64,000 nt of DNA, from positions 33,293,406-33,357,405 of the forward strand of contig NC_023756.2 of the NCBI RefSeq assembly GCF_000499845.2, written 5' to 3'. Below the pieces are notes generated by a model. It had not been told where the DNA came from. It searched no databases and worked only from the letters and a program-made list of their open reading frames with translations. Origin of the DNA: Phaseolus vulgaris (taxonomy: Eukaryota; Streptophyta; Magnoliopsida; Fabales; Fabaceae). Below are positions 33,913 through 44,445 of this stretch, one piece after another. Made by a program: the position numbers and the translations under genes. Positions within the stretch are counted from its first letter, which is position 1; each line of letters starts with the position of its first letter.

Positions 33913-34225
33913 CTTGTATTTGGTTGTCAGACAAACAATTTATTACCTGCTCAAAACTTTACTTTCTCGAACATATAACCGCTTTCATTTCCTTAAATCG
34001 AAAACTCCTCTTTAACTTGCTTAACTGCTAACTCATGGTGCATGGCACCGTGATGCTTCTTCTAGCATTTTTTTATATGTTGCCCTCATCGTAAGGAGGG
34101 GTGTTAACTGTGAACTAGGTCGTTCCTCCTTGACGCTCTTGCTCAAAATGAGGGGTGTTAACTGTGAACTGGGTCGTTTCTCCACTTTCGAGACCTCTAA
34201 CGCCAGGGGAAAAAACTATCAACTG
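33913..34225. other. Spacer between the antisense ORF and the tandem repeats
   Basis: It contains two copies of GAGGGGTGTTAACTGTGAACT (about 34095 and 34150), a degenerate start of the repeat array. No gene seen. Confidence 0.6.
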
Positions 34226-34857
34226 ACCTCGGCTTCTCTCAAAGGCGCGGAGGATTTATCTGGTGAATTATTTCATTCAACTTTGGCGCTTTCACTCGAG
34301 AGGGGAGGTGTTCACTCACGAACCTACCTCTCCGCTCACAAGACTTCTAACGCAAGGAAACAAATCTTTTAACTGACCTCGGCTTCGCTCAAGGGCGAGG
34401 AGGATTTATCGTGCGAACTATTTCGTTTAACCTTGGCGTTTTCACTCAAGAGGGGAGGTGTTCTCTCGCGAACCTACCTATCCGTTCACAAGACTTCTAA
34501 CACAAGGAAAAAAAATCTTTAACTCACCTCGGCTTCGCTCAAGGGCGAAGAGGATTTATCTGGCAGACTATTTCGTTCAACCTTGGCGCTTTCACTCAAG
34601 AGGGGAGATGTTCTCTTGCGAACCTACCACTCCGCTCACAAGACTTCTAACACAAGGAAAACAAGTCCTTAACTGACCTCGGCTTCGCTCAAGGGCGAGG
34701 AGAACTGACCTCGGCTTCGCTCAAGGACGAGGAGGATTTATCTCGCGAACTATTTCGTTTAACCTTGTCGTTTTCACTTAAGAGGGGAGTTGTTCTCTTG
34801 CGAACCTACCTCTCCGCCCTTAAGACTTCTAACGTAAGTAAAGCAAGTTCTTAACTA
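34226..34857 (-). repeat. 150-bp tandem repeat array in the Tat element
   Basis: The unit begins ACCTCGGCTTCGCTCAAGGG. Starts are at 34226, 34376, 34526 and 34676 (period exactly 150), with an extra 32-bp partial copy before a final unit from 34708. Each unit includes TCACTCAAGAGGGGAG and a CGAACCTACC segment. Tandem repeats in this position of Tat elements are known seeds of satellite DNA in plants. Confidence 0.92.
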
Positions 34858-35198
34858 AATTGTACATAACTTGAGAAAATATTTCAATCGAATTTTATTC
34901 GGTGACCTCATTAAAAAACCCTCATAAGGGAAAAAGAGTGTCCCCTGATACCATGTACAACATTCCTGCTTAACTGAAATAAAACTTGAAGTCGGCCGCA
35001 TTCCATGTGCGGGAATCGGGCCTCGCCTCAACGTCTCAAGTCTGCATGCTTCGTCCCGAGGACCTCTGTTACTCTGAAAGAAACAGTCCAAATGGGGGAG
35101 GCATGACGTGAAACCAATGGGGTTGCCTTCTCTAGTACCTGGTGTCTTTCTTCAGGTCCTTGGCATACTCTGCTCCCCCTGTGTATAAGTTTTTGAAA

Positions 35199-35883
35199 CT
35201 AGTCCTGCTTTTGCACAAGGACTGAACTGATCACCTGATTGATCATCATTGGGTACCAACTAAACGATGTGCTTGGCTGTGGTTTGCACAGGATTGGAGG
35301 GCTGGCTAAGTACTCCTTCAACCCAATGAGCACCTCTTTACACTCTTTGTAAGGGAGGTCGCCCCCTCCTCCAACTGGTGTATATCCAGACAAGACAGAC
35401 ATGCGCCTTTTTGGGTTTGTCTCCACACACTCAATGAGCAAGGAACCTAGAAGCTTCCCTGATTCTCTCCCGAACACCTCAGGGTCCGGTTTCATCCCGT
35501 ACTCTACTATCTTTTCGACCAGTCTTCGGGTCGTTTGGCCGGGGGTGTTGCTCAGCTTGGAGACCTTCTCTCCAATCTCTCTTTCCCCAGGGTTGCCAAA
35601 CAACTCAAATCTGACCTCCCGGACTATCTTCCCACGGGTAATTTCTGCCACAATCCTGGCGGGTTCGGTGCGTCTGACCTCTGGCGGGTTCAATGTACGA
35701 TGGTCCATTAGTGACCATATATACCCCTCTCCTTGTTTTGAGGCTGTTCTCGTAGCATCTCTTGGTCTCCTTCTGATCTGATTTGATGGTAATTACCTTT
35801 CCTGTCAAGTCCGGTAGCTTCATCTTCATGTGCCTCGTCGACGACACCGCCCCTAACCTATTCAAGGTTGGTCTACCCAACAT
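35199..35883 (-). pseudogene. Pol remnant of the Tat element (linker and RNase H start)
   Basis: Two overlapping minus frames continue after the protease. One starts MLGRPTLNRLGAVSSTRHMK (35883-35605), usual for the post-protease segment of Tat pol. The other (35708-35199) contains GYTPVGGG and KEYLASPPILCKPQPS followed by ISSVLVQKQD, the start of the RNase H domain. The reverse transcriptase (YVDD region) expected between them is absent, and integrase is missing. The deletion explains the short element. Confidence 0.8.
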
Positions 35884-37481
35884 GTTATAAGCAGAGGAGG
35901 CATTGACGACAAGGTACCTGATGCTCTCTGTTCGAGACGCGGTGCCATGGTCCTCAACTCTAAGTATTCGCGCACCTCTACCTGGTCTCCCGCAAAACCG
36001 TATAGACAGCCGCCATAGGGCCTCATCATGTCGGGGGATAGTTGCAGTTTGTTGAAAGTCGTCCAGAACATTACGTCTGCCGAGCTTCCCTGATCTACTA
36101 ACACACGGTGCACCTTCCTTCCTGCGGTTACCGCTGAGATCACCACTGGATCATTGTCATGGGGGACAACGTCCTCTAGGTCGGCCTTGGTGAAGACTAG
36201 GTCGACGTCGAAGGCGTCGTCGATCCTTTGTGCTTCTACCGACATCACCGTTCGAGCGTCTCTCCTCCGCTGAGAAGCGGTACATCCTCCTCCTGAGAAC
36301 CCTCTTGCGATGGTGTGAACCTCACCTTGTACAAGGACTTCATGCCCCAGGCCACCCCCTGTTGCCGCCATGTCCTCGGTCCCCTTTTTTTCTTGCAAAT
36401 AATCCCTTTGGAGACCGTTCTTCACCAACTCGTCTAGCTGGTGTCCCAACGCTAAGCAATTGCATATGGGATGGCCGAATGCTTGGTGGAACTCACACCA
36501 GGCGTTCTTGTTGGAACCAAGCCTCTTGTCGGTCTTGGGAGGTACCTTCAGCTTCTCAACTACATTTGGGATAGCGATGAGGTCCTTTAATTCTACCACG
36601 AAGTCGTGCCTCGGCGGCACGTTCTCTCTCCTGCGTCCCCTGCCATTGGGATTTCTTGGTTGATAAGGTTGCTGCTTCACGAGGGTCTTCTTCTTTTTCG
36701 TTGCCTCGTGCACCCTTAGGGTTTGAGGACAACCTGTCGCGCGTGGTCGCGTGGCAACCACGCATGTGCGTTTTTCACTAACTTCTTCCTCCGCCGCAAT
36801 ATGAGCCACCGCGCGGCGTCTTATCTCGGCGAAGTTCTTAGGATGGTTTCGGATGAGTGACTCGCTGAAGGGTCCTAGCACAATGCCCTTCCTTAATGCA
36901 TGCATCATCATCTTTTCGTCTTTAAGGTTCAGCCTCACCACTTGCGCTCCAAAGCGATGGAGGAACTCCTTCAAAGACTCTCCTTGATATTGTCTTACAT
37001 CAAAGAGGTCATAAGAGATAGACGGGGGAGCTCGATTCGCGATGTATTGTGCCCTGAACAACTTTGTAAGTTGTGGGAACGACGTTACAAGGCCATCAAG
37101 GAGGCTGATGAACCAATTCATCGCTGTTCCCGCCAGAGTGCTCATGAACAACTTGCATCTCACCGCATCGGAGCCCCCAACCAGCATCATCTGTGTATGG
37201 AAGGCCGTGAGGTGGGCCTCTGGGTCCTCTGTACCAGTGAAGGTCACCTTGGGCCCTACAAGCGTGGCTGGTATCGTTGCATCCACGATTTCTTGTGAGA
37301 ACGACGTTGGGAACTCTCTCGGTGGCGTCACAGGCTCCTGATCTGCACCCTCACGCTCTCCTGCGCGGGTTTGCAGATCTCTGCGCAGTTCCTCGTCCGA
37401 ACGGTGCAGTTCTCTGTTCACTGTTTGCGACTCTACCAAGTCAGCTTGGATTCGTTCTTGGTTCACTCTCGACGCGGCCAT
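35862..37481 (-). pseudogene. Tat gag and aspartic protease (539 codons)
   Basis: MAASRVNQERIQADLVESQT opens the frame. The gag core has TGTEDPEAHLTAFHTQM, MNWFISLL, LFRAQY and RQYQGESLKEFLHRF, typical retrotransposon gag helices, and a single knuckle-like CEFHQAFGHPICNC. The protease follows with VLVDQGSSADVMFW in place of the usual VDxGSSADVL. The frame ends at 35862 shortly after the protease, changing to the next frame. It is the longest undamaged frame in this element. Confidence 0.88.
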
Positions 37482-37625
37482 CTCTTCCTAAAGGGCTCGC
37501 ATCGTCTCCATAACCTTTTGCAGGGTGAGGGCCTCACCCCCGTTTGGTGCAACAGGTTCTTGCCTCGTACTTCTCATCTCCTGGATCTTCCTGGTTCTTG
37601 CTGGTGGGACAATGTTTTGTATCGT

Positions 37626-37643
37626 GCCCCACGGTGGGCGCCA
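37626..37643 (-). other. Primer-binding site of the Tat element
   Basis: On the minus strand TGGCGCCCACCGTGGGGC, directly inside the LTR end at 37646. This primer site is common in plant Tat and related gypsy elements; I did not assign the tRNA with certainty. Confidence 0.75.
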
Positions 37644-37645
37644 AA

Positions 37646-38485
37646 TGTTCTTGTCGGTTGACTCGGAATGCCTCTGTGCGCCTACATCACTCTTTCGTCC
37701 AGAATCTTTGTGTTTACACGTGTCGTTCCTGTGATAAATACCTGAAAACACAAAAAAAGGAGCGCCTTAGAGGTCGTTTGCACTCCGACGCTCAAGTTAG
37801 TACTAGGGCTAGGAAACACCAAAATTGTGTAACTGTCACTATGTGTGTTAAGCGGCGCAAGGGAATAGCGTACCTTGCCAAGTTTGTTACCATACTATTT
37901 ATAGATTGAAATTAGGGTTTCCTCTTTACCCGAAATGGGCTTTTTTGATGGGGCGGACCCAACACTATTGTTACCTTACTCTTAGGATAACCTAGCGCGT
38001 GGGGTCCCTAACTGGAATGCAACCTCTGACGAGGTGACCACCTAGGCGCGTCCTCGTGCACTTGATCTCTGGGGTCAATTGCCTCTTGGAGTGCCCTAGC
38101 CGTTCATGTGTCGTGCATGCAGCTCACCCCAAGAATGCGACCCTCACGAGTCATATCTTTCCAGTGGCTCTACGCTTTGTGTTACGCCTGAACACATCAT
38201 CCACTCTACACGCATGGACCCTAGTGATCTAGGCTTCTCCTTTACTGATAATTGGTGTTTGATCTGGGATCCACCTCTCGTGGCTCAGCTCTACTGTTGG
38301 GTTCCTGATGTCCGATCTCTCCACACTGTCTAGTGGCACGTCAGTGCTGATGACCGATGTCTGACCACTCTTTGGCTCCTTGGCGCACGTGCTTCGCGGG
38401 ATACTGGCTCACACCGCTCGTGGAACCCGCTTACGTGGCACCAACATTACCAGTGGTCAACCACGTCCAAGGACTGGTCGGTACA
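37646..38485 (-). repeat. 5' LTR of the Tat element (840 bp)
   Basis: It runs TGTTCTTGTC...GGTCGGTACA on the plus strand. A minus-strand TATA-like CTATAAATAGTATGG lies at about 37893-37907; the matching site in the other LTR is damaged. It shares the 20-bp motif CACTCCGACGCTCAAGTTAG (CAGTCAGT variant) with the solo LTR at 61633-62214. Confidence 0.88.
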
Positions 38486-38839
38486 TTCATGTATCACTGA
38501 TTCAAGTCTACATATACATGCACTAGTGGAAAAATATTTTTTATGACGGTTCTACAAGGTTTTTTATGACGGGTATGAATGGGACATAGAATCAGAAGTT
38601 ATAAAAACTCTGCACTTTCTATGTCAGTTGAAAAACTGACATAGTAAGTTGACTTACTATGACTATTGTATATGAACCGTCATAAAATGTACAAAATATC
38701 TGTCATAATATATTCAGACAAAACTTTTTATAACTGATATTTCAACAACCGTCATAGAAAATACGACTTACTATCATGGTTCTCATCAGAACCGTCATAG
38801 TAAGTGGTTTTCTATGACAAATATTCTTACACCTGCCAT

Positions 38840-39620
38840 AGTAAATAAGACTTTTTATATCATTTATTGTAATAACCATCATAATAAGTTTGTTTTTAAA
38901 AAAAAAAACGATTATTTTATCAATTTTCTAACATTCGTTAATAACAATCATCTGCATATAAATTTCAGACAAACTCATTCATTAATCGATTTTCCCTCAT
39001 TCATTAATAATAATCACTTACATATCAATATTATCTAGACAAATGCATACAATTTTACAGAAAAACCCATCTGTTGATCAATTTTACTTCATTCATTAAT
39101 AACAATCATTTGCATATCAATGTCATCCAGACAATTACATATAATTTACATATAAATTCATTCATTGATCAAATTTTTTCCATTCATTAATAATAATAAC
39201 CTGCATATCAATGTCTCCAAACAATTGCATAAAATTTCCAGACAAACTTAATCATGAATCAATTTTACTCTATTCATTGATAACAATCACTTGCATATCA
39301 ATGTTATCTAGACAAATTCCTTAATTAATAAGCTATCAAAATTTACATCTTATCAAAAACACTTAAAAAGAATGAAGTTCAATACATTCTAATATCTTCT
39401 ATATCTTTATCCTTGAATGGAGATAGATAGTTGAATAACTAAAAAAAAAATCAATAAAAAGTGAAATTCACAACTAAAGTATTTGAGTAATTTACCATGG
39501 TATCCTACCAGAATGATGAATTAATGTAGAAACTCCTTCAACCTACATTAATAATTAATAATCACATCAATATTTAGAATTTTTTACCACCACTCTGAAC
39601 TCTGGGCAAAGGGTATACAG
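38840..39620. other. Left inner part of the CACTA element, imperfect tandem repeats
   Basis: Repeated blocks of CATTCATTAATAA with CATATCAATGT, about 70-80 bp apart (38930-39310), without coding potential. They appear to be a degenerate minisatellite inside the element. Confidence 0.65.
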
Positions 39621-39750
39621 GTGCTTACTGCTTAGCTCGATAAATAGGCCAAACAAGGGAATTCCACTGGAATAAGTGATGTAAAGCTAAATATGCTAGT
39701 AAAGCTGAACTCCATAATAGTGACACCATGACCTTAAATGTTGTATATAC

Positions 39751-40740
39751 CTCAACAAAAATTCCAAAGTAAGCTATTTTCTGGATGCAGCATTTCACTA
39801 TATCCCCAACTTGAAGTCTAGCCTGTCGTAAGAAACATAAAAAAAATTCAGAAGAACACTTCAATTCATTGAATCAACAATACATGCTCCATGCTAATTC
39901 AAGAAATGCTTAAAAGATCTTCCAATTTCATATCTGGTGAAATTTTATCTTCAACTTTACCATCTATCTCCGGAGATGGAGAAGAATCAGGATAAAACAT
40001 CTTAATATCAGTATCAAAACTTTTATGCTTGTACATTGATGGATCCAAGCCCTTCTGTTTTAACCAGGTCTCAAAAGCAAAGAACTTCCATTTGGAATTA
40101 AGATTACGGTATGGCAGAAATCCCACCAAGGAACCAAAAGAAACCTGTAAAATGGTTTAATTGAGTTCAGAATAAATTAAAGAAACAATCTAAGACTAAG
40201 AAACTGTTTTTCTATTAACAAACTAAAGTCCAGCATACCGCTTTCTAAGTACTTACAATGAAACCTTTGGTATTGCAGCTTACTAGTTCCACATCTTCTT
40301 TGTCTCCGGTCTCAATCAAACCTTCTGCCCTAGTCCAATCAGCATCTTCACCTTCCTACAAAATTAAAGAGCACAAGGTTAACACAAAGCTAGGAAAATA
40401 AGTAAATAACTCATATAATCCATATAATCTGACCTGGAAATCTGACAAATTAACCACATTCCCTAAATTATCACTGCTTGTTTGACCTCCAAGATTAAGG
40501 TAAGTGCCCTCTTCAACAAATTTCGAGGTTTGTTTTACATATTGATCTAATCTATAAAAAATGCATTCAAGTAATTAACCAAAACTGGAATCACAACCAT
40601 AAACTTAACCATTAAACTATTTGATATACCTTTTTGGCTTTGCCTGTAGTGCAACATCCACAACTGACTTTATATTTAATGATTCTCTTAAATCATTTGG
40701 CGCCTGATGTAACTCCAGCTGCTCATGTTGCTTCGGTTCC
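39751..40740 (-). pseudogene. Captured plastid S1-domain protein gene fragment, five exons
   Basis: Exons on the minus strand: 40740-40631 (EPKQHEQLELHQAPNDLRES), 40551-40434 (LDQYVKQTSKFVEEGTYLNL), 40356-40257 (EGEDADWTRAEGLIETGDKE), 40144 to about 39900 (GFLPYRNLNSKWKFFAFETW, GLDPSMY) and 39822-39751 (ARLQVGDIVKCCIQKIAYFG, FVE). Introns keep consensus GT and AG ends, and the first two exons join in phase. The LPYRNL-WKF-FETWL and LQVGDIV-IAYFGIFVE motifs resemble the S1 RNA-binding protein family related to Arabidopsis PDE338 in chloroplasts; this identification is from memory of the family. Start and end of the gene are absent. The fourth exon reads into a stop (39899). Confidence 0.75.
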
Positions 40741-41085
40741 TAATCAGTCAAGCAAAAAATTAGTTAAAAACCAGGCTTACATCACAAAAATTTTACATTG
40801 CAAGTAGCAACAAATTTTACATTTTGTATACATATAAAAAACCATAAATGAGAAAGTAAGATTCCCATCAATATGGACATATATGTGATCTGTGATCTGT
40901 AAACAAGACAAACACATACAAATGGTGGAACCAGTGAAAGCAAATGGTCAATTTTCACATATTTTACCATTAAGTAATGCCTTTTGAAACTCTAACAAAA
41001 TTATATTTTGAAAGTTTCATGCCAATAGTTATCTTTCTAATAAGCCCAAGACTTCTAGTTCTTTTTAATTAGTGCATACCAGTTC

Positions 41086-41087
<2 letters not shown>

Positions 41088-41130
<43 letters not shown>

Positions 41131-41332
41131 AATTAGTGTGTGATGTGCATGAGGCCATTTCTCGTTGACAAGTACAAGTCAAAAACAGTTTGCCTACTTG
41201 TGGCCAGAACAATTTAGCAAACAATTGGCAATTCAAATAACCTAGAAAATAAAGCTTAACCAGTAAGAGATTATTCACTTAGCATAATATATATATATAT
41301 ATATATATATAATATAATATAATATATATATA
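41088..41332. repeat. Two TA microsatellites
   Basis: (TA)n runs at about 41088-41128 and 41285-41332 flank 150 bp of non-coding DNA inside the CACTA element. Confidence 0.9.
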
Positions 41333-41531
41333 GGTTATTATACAAAAATAAAGATACTATATAACTATAACGTGTTTTATGGGATGATTATTGTCGCTAT
41401 ACACTAATGATCCAACATACGTGCATGAAAATAGAGTTATACAAAAATGATTTAGAAAAGTAAGACATGGTGATAGTCCCTGGTTTACAACTTTTCATTC
41501 ATAATGGTCCTTCAAACCACCTTCTTTTCCT

Positions 41532-41541
41532 CTATATAAAG
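41532..41541 (+). promoter_or_regulatory. Captured TATA box before the pectin methylesterase fragment
   Basis: CTATATAAAG about 110 bp upstream of the probable ATG at 41651. The spacing suits a plant core promoter, so the transposon may carry promoter as well as coding DNA. Confidence 0.6.
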
Positions 41542-41650
41542 CCCTTTAGTTTAGGACATCAACCCCACACATATCCTCATCCCAAAAACTCCTCTCATTC
41601 TAAACCCTCTCAAAGAAAAACAAAGTGTTGCCATAGGGCTAGTTGTCATT

Positions 41651-42135
41651 ATGGCATCATCATCATCATATCTTCATTTTCCTTAGTAATAATAACCCTT
41701 ATACTTGTTCCCTTTCTATTTTCCTCCATTACTTTCTCTTACTCATTCAAAGATATTCAATCATGGTGCAACCCTCAACCCTCTTTTTTTAGCTCCCACA
41801 CATGCTTACCATATGCATCCAGCACCCAAACGATATACAAATACTCCCTGCACAAAAAACCTAAGTTTTCTGAAGGTCCAAAGTTGCATAATTATGCACA
41901 GTACAGGGGCTATAATTCTAAACTGGACCAGAACTGCAGCTTCCCTTCCATTACCATATTAGTGAACTACGATGATTCACACACCATAACCTTCCATGCA
42001 TTGCCTGTGACCTTCAGTTGCAGAGAAAAGGTGATTTATAACAACTGATCTGCATCTCCACACACCAATACTGCTGCTTCTCAAGCTAATGTTGTTGTGG
42101 CCAAAAATGGCTCTGGAAAGTACACAACAATGAAA
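41651..42135 (+). pseudogene. Captured pectin methylesterase fragments
   Basis: Pectin methylesterase removes methyl groups from cell-wall pectin. From ATG at 41651 (MASSSSYLHF) a one-base frame change leads into a hydrophobic signal anchor (SLVIITLILVPFLFSS) followed by SYSFKDIQSWCN, the start of the PMEI-like prodomain. Further on, 42085-42135 encodes ANVVVAKNGSGKYTTMK, the first strand of the catalytic domain. The sequence between is not recognisable as prodomain, so parts were lost or replaced. The catalytic residues are not included. It is in opposite orientation to the S1 fragment. Confidence 0.7.
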
Positions 42136-43149
42136 ACTTCTGATAAAATATATTATAGGAATGTCGAATAGGCTTTTTTTTCCAAATTCATTATCTCTCA
42201 CGTCATTTTCATGTCTCTAATAATTCAGAAGGCTCTTATATGATGAATTGCCAGTTTGTACCAAAGGTGAAGGGTCTCTTTGACAACACAGACTCCGACA
42301 CACTTGGTTTTTATGGTGTTGATACGTCACTGTTTCTAAATTTCATTATCTGTCGACGAATTCAGAAAGATAAAAACAGAGCTAATATGACACCATGCAA
42401 TAATAATTCAATTCAAGTCCAAGACCTAATAGCAGATAACAATGAAAGACTAATTTCAGCACTCGAAAATTTCAATACAACAGCAAAAACACATTCTTAG
42501 TTTAAAAAAATTGCAAAGGCATTCGTAGCACAAGCAAAACGCATCGAAACATGAAACCGCACAAAGCTACAAAATTGAAGGAGAAGGAGCGAACCATGAA
42601 TACTGCACGAAGGAAAAGAAGTATTTAGGGATTCAAGAAAAAAGGAAAAAAATGGAAAATGAAGTTTCAATTTCGGAGAAAATGGGAAACGCATCAGATT
42701 GAACCAAACAAGCGGAAGGATGGCAGGAGAAGAGAAGCTACTACAGCGCTGCGTAGTGTAGAAGGAGAAGAGAAGCTTCAGCGCTGCATAGGGTAGGAGG
42801 AGAAGAGAAGCTTCAGCACTGCGTAGTGTGGAAGGAGAAGAGAAGTGCGCGGAAGGAGAAGAGAAAAGCGCGAAAGCCCCCAAAGATTAAAAAAAATATT
42901 ATTTAAAAAAGGAAATAAAATAAGTTAAAATATTTATTATGTCAATTCAAATGAAAGATGAAATAGTAAAGAATTATTATGACGGTTCTACCCTGAATAG
43001 ACATAATAAATACTTACTAGGTTAGTTTTAATTTTAATCGTCATTATAAATTTTACGATTATTACAAAAAGTCACCGTACAAATTTTTATGATAGGTAAA
43101 CTACACCCGTCATAATAAGTTGTCATTTATTCTTATTTTTGTAATAGTA
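42136..43149. other. Right inner part of the CACTA element shared with 29268-30073
   Basis: The homology starts at the end of the pectin methylesterase fragment (TCTGATAAAATATATTAT) and continues to the terminus. It has a purine-rich GAAGGAGAAGAGAAGCTTCAGC repeat (about 42725-42870). No real coding sequence; the minus-strand open frame at 42497-42883 is the complement of this repeat. Confidence 0.7.
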
Positions 43150-43152
43150 ATG

Positions 43153-44070
43153 GATGACTAAAGTTTCATCATCAATAACATCTTTTTAATTTTTTTTGTA
43201 ATATTTGTATGCTAGACCGCGATATTTAATTTTGCAGTAATGACTAGATTCATTCAAGTTTTCCTTTTTTATTTACAATATTTTTTACATTTTTTAAATT
43301 TATACCTAAATAATTTACTATAAAAAAAACTCATTAGCTAGTAATATGAGATGACAATATTATGAACAAAACAAAAGAGAACTCGTGACATAAGCTATCA
43401 GTTGTAAAATAGATAATATTTTGTGTGAATTTCCTTAATATTTAGTAATCTCAAAGAAAAATATTTTTTACGAATTTTATAAAAAAAATCACAGAAATTA
43501 GAAAAAATTCTAATAGTTTTATTTTTATATAATATTTTATGTCTACCTAAAATAAATAACATTATTTTGTTATTCAAGTAACCTATTAAATTGTATTAAT
43601 TTGGATTCTTTATATTTCGTTACGAAAAATTAACCATCTTGGTACTCACAAATAAAGATATTGCAAATAGTAAAATTTGTTCAAAACAATTGCAATGGGA
43701 AATGCATTTTCAGAGAAATTTCTTAATTTTGTATCTTTCCAATATTAACTTTCAATTCTTTCATTATTTGTAAGGAGGAATTTGAAGGTTTATTTTTTTT
43801 AAATGAAATTGAGAAGTCTTCGAAGTCAATTGATTGAAATAGAATCATTGCCCTAAAAATAGTTTCCCATAACTGATTTATTCTACAACTACCAAATTTG
43901 TGTTCATACTATAAAACCAACAACATTTCATTTGGCAGCAATTTCATTGTGGATGCTAAGTAATTTATAGTTTATTTTATGCATAAGATAAATTAAGTTA
44001 TATTATTTATGTGAATTGAATAAAATACTGATTAAAATATTTAATCTATTGAAATACCTAATAAATATAA
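43153..44070 (+). repeat. Receptor-gene upstream region (copy 2)
   Basis: The last 250 bp (about 43830-44040) match 31140-31350; parts of 43300-43560 also resemble 30400-30620 and 54050-54200. By position it is the promoter-distal region of the receptor-like pseudogene. Confidence 0.65.
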
Positions 44071-44163
44071 AATTGAAATTTCATTATTTTTTATTATTAT
44101 TTGAAGAGATAAAAATAAAATGAATTTCAAAAGTAAACATGTAGTGCACTAATGTGTGCCTTT

Positions 44164-44311
44164 CATTACTTTATATTTGTTGCCTTTTATTTACTACTTT
44201 ATGTACGTATCAATCATATCTACGTATCAATCATATCTATTCATTACTTTATATTTGTTGCCTTTTATTTACTACTTTATCTACGTATCAATCATATCTA
44301 CGTATCAATCA
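44164..44311 (+). repeat. 78-bp direct repeat in the receptor promoter
   Basis: CATTACTTTATATTTGTTGC begins at 44164 and again at 44242; each copy contains paired CTACGTATCAATCATA units. It lies 130-280 bp before the start codon. Confidence 0.85.
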
Positions 44312-44370
44312 TAGTTCTAAAAGCAGAAAAATGAGTAAAATAACACTAAAAATGCCAACGAGTTGGTGTG

Positions 44371-44377
44371 TATATAT
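44371..44377 (+). promoter_or_regulatory. TATA box of the receptor-like pseudogene
   Basis: TATATATG about 70 bp before the ATG at 44446, after a clear upstream region. Plausible spacing for a plant core promoter. Confidence 0.5.
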
Positions 44378-44445
44378 GTGGGTATTGGGAATGCTAAATA
44401 CAGAACACCTATCAGTATATTTCTAATATTCACTTTCTCTCTCTC

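Larger units (their letters stand above)
31472..38485 (-). mobile_element. Tat-lineage Ty3/gypsy retrotransposon with antisense ORF
   Basis: LTRs at 31472-32331 and 37646-38485 are flanked by the 5-bp duplication TTCAT (31467-31471 and 38486-38490). The minus-strand interior has gag-protease (37481-35862), a small pol remnant lacking most of reverse transcriptase and all of integrase, a block of 150-bp tandem repeats, and an ORF in antisense orientation (32845-33912). Extra ORFs and 3'-region tandem repeats are known for the Tat group (Ogre and relatives). The LTRs have clearly diverged, so the insertion is older than copia 1. Confidence 0.9.
38521..43149. mobile_element. Non-autonomous CACTA transposon carrying host gene pieces
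   Basis: The left end is CACTAGTGGAAAAATA (38521) and the right end TTATTTTTGTAATAGTA (43149), imperfect inverted termini flanked by the 3-bp duplication ATG (38518-38520 and 43150-43152). Both ends carry arrays of a short subterminal motif, ATGACGGTT/AACCGTCATA, about a dozen copies on the left (38540-38830) and several on the right (42975-43110), the usual transposase-binding layout. No transposase ORF exists inside. The interior holds multi-exon pieces of an S1-domain gene and a pectin methylesterase start. Confidence 0.88.

Noticed and set aside
34080..34860. CRISPR-like regular repeats
   Set aside because: Units are 150 bp and adjacent without unique spacers, inside a plant retrotransposon; a tandem array, not a CRISPR.
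36230..37909. Several plus-strand frames of 60-130 codons
   Set aside because: They are antisense shadows of the Tat gag and LTR; no domain or codon pattern supports them.
41467..41650. Extension of the pectin methylesterase frame upstream of 41651
   Set aside because: It starts before the TATA box, and the ATG at 41651 with the MASSSS start fits family members better after one frame change.
42497..42883. Minus-strand open frame of 128 codons
   Set aside because: Complement of a purine-rich repeat in the CACTA element; no similarity to a protein domain.
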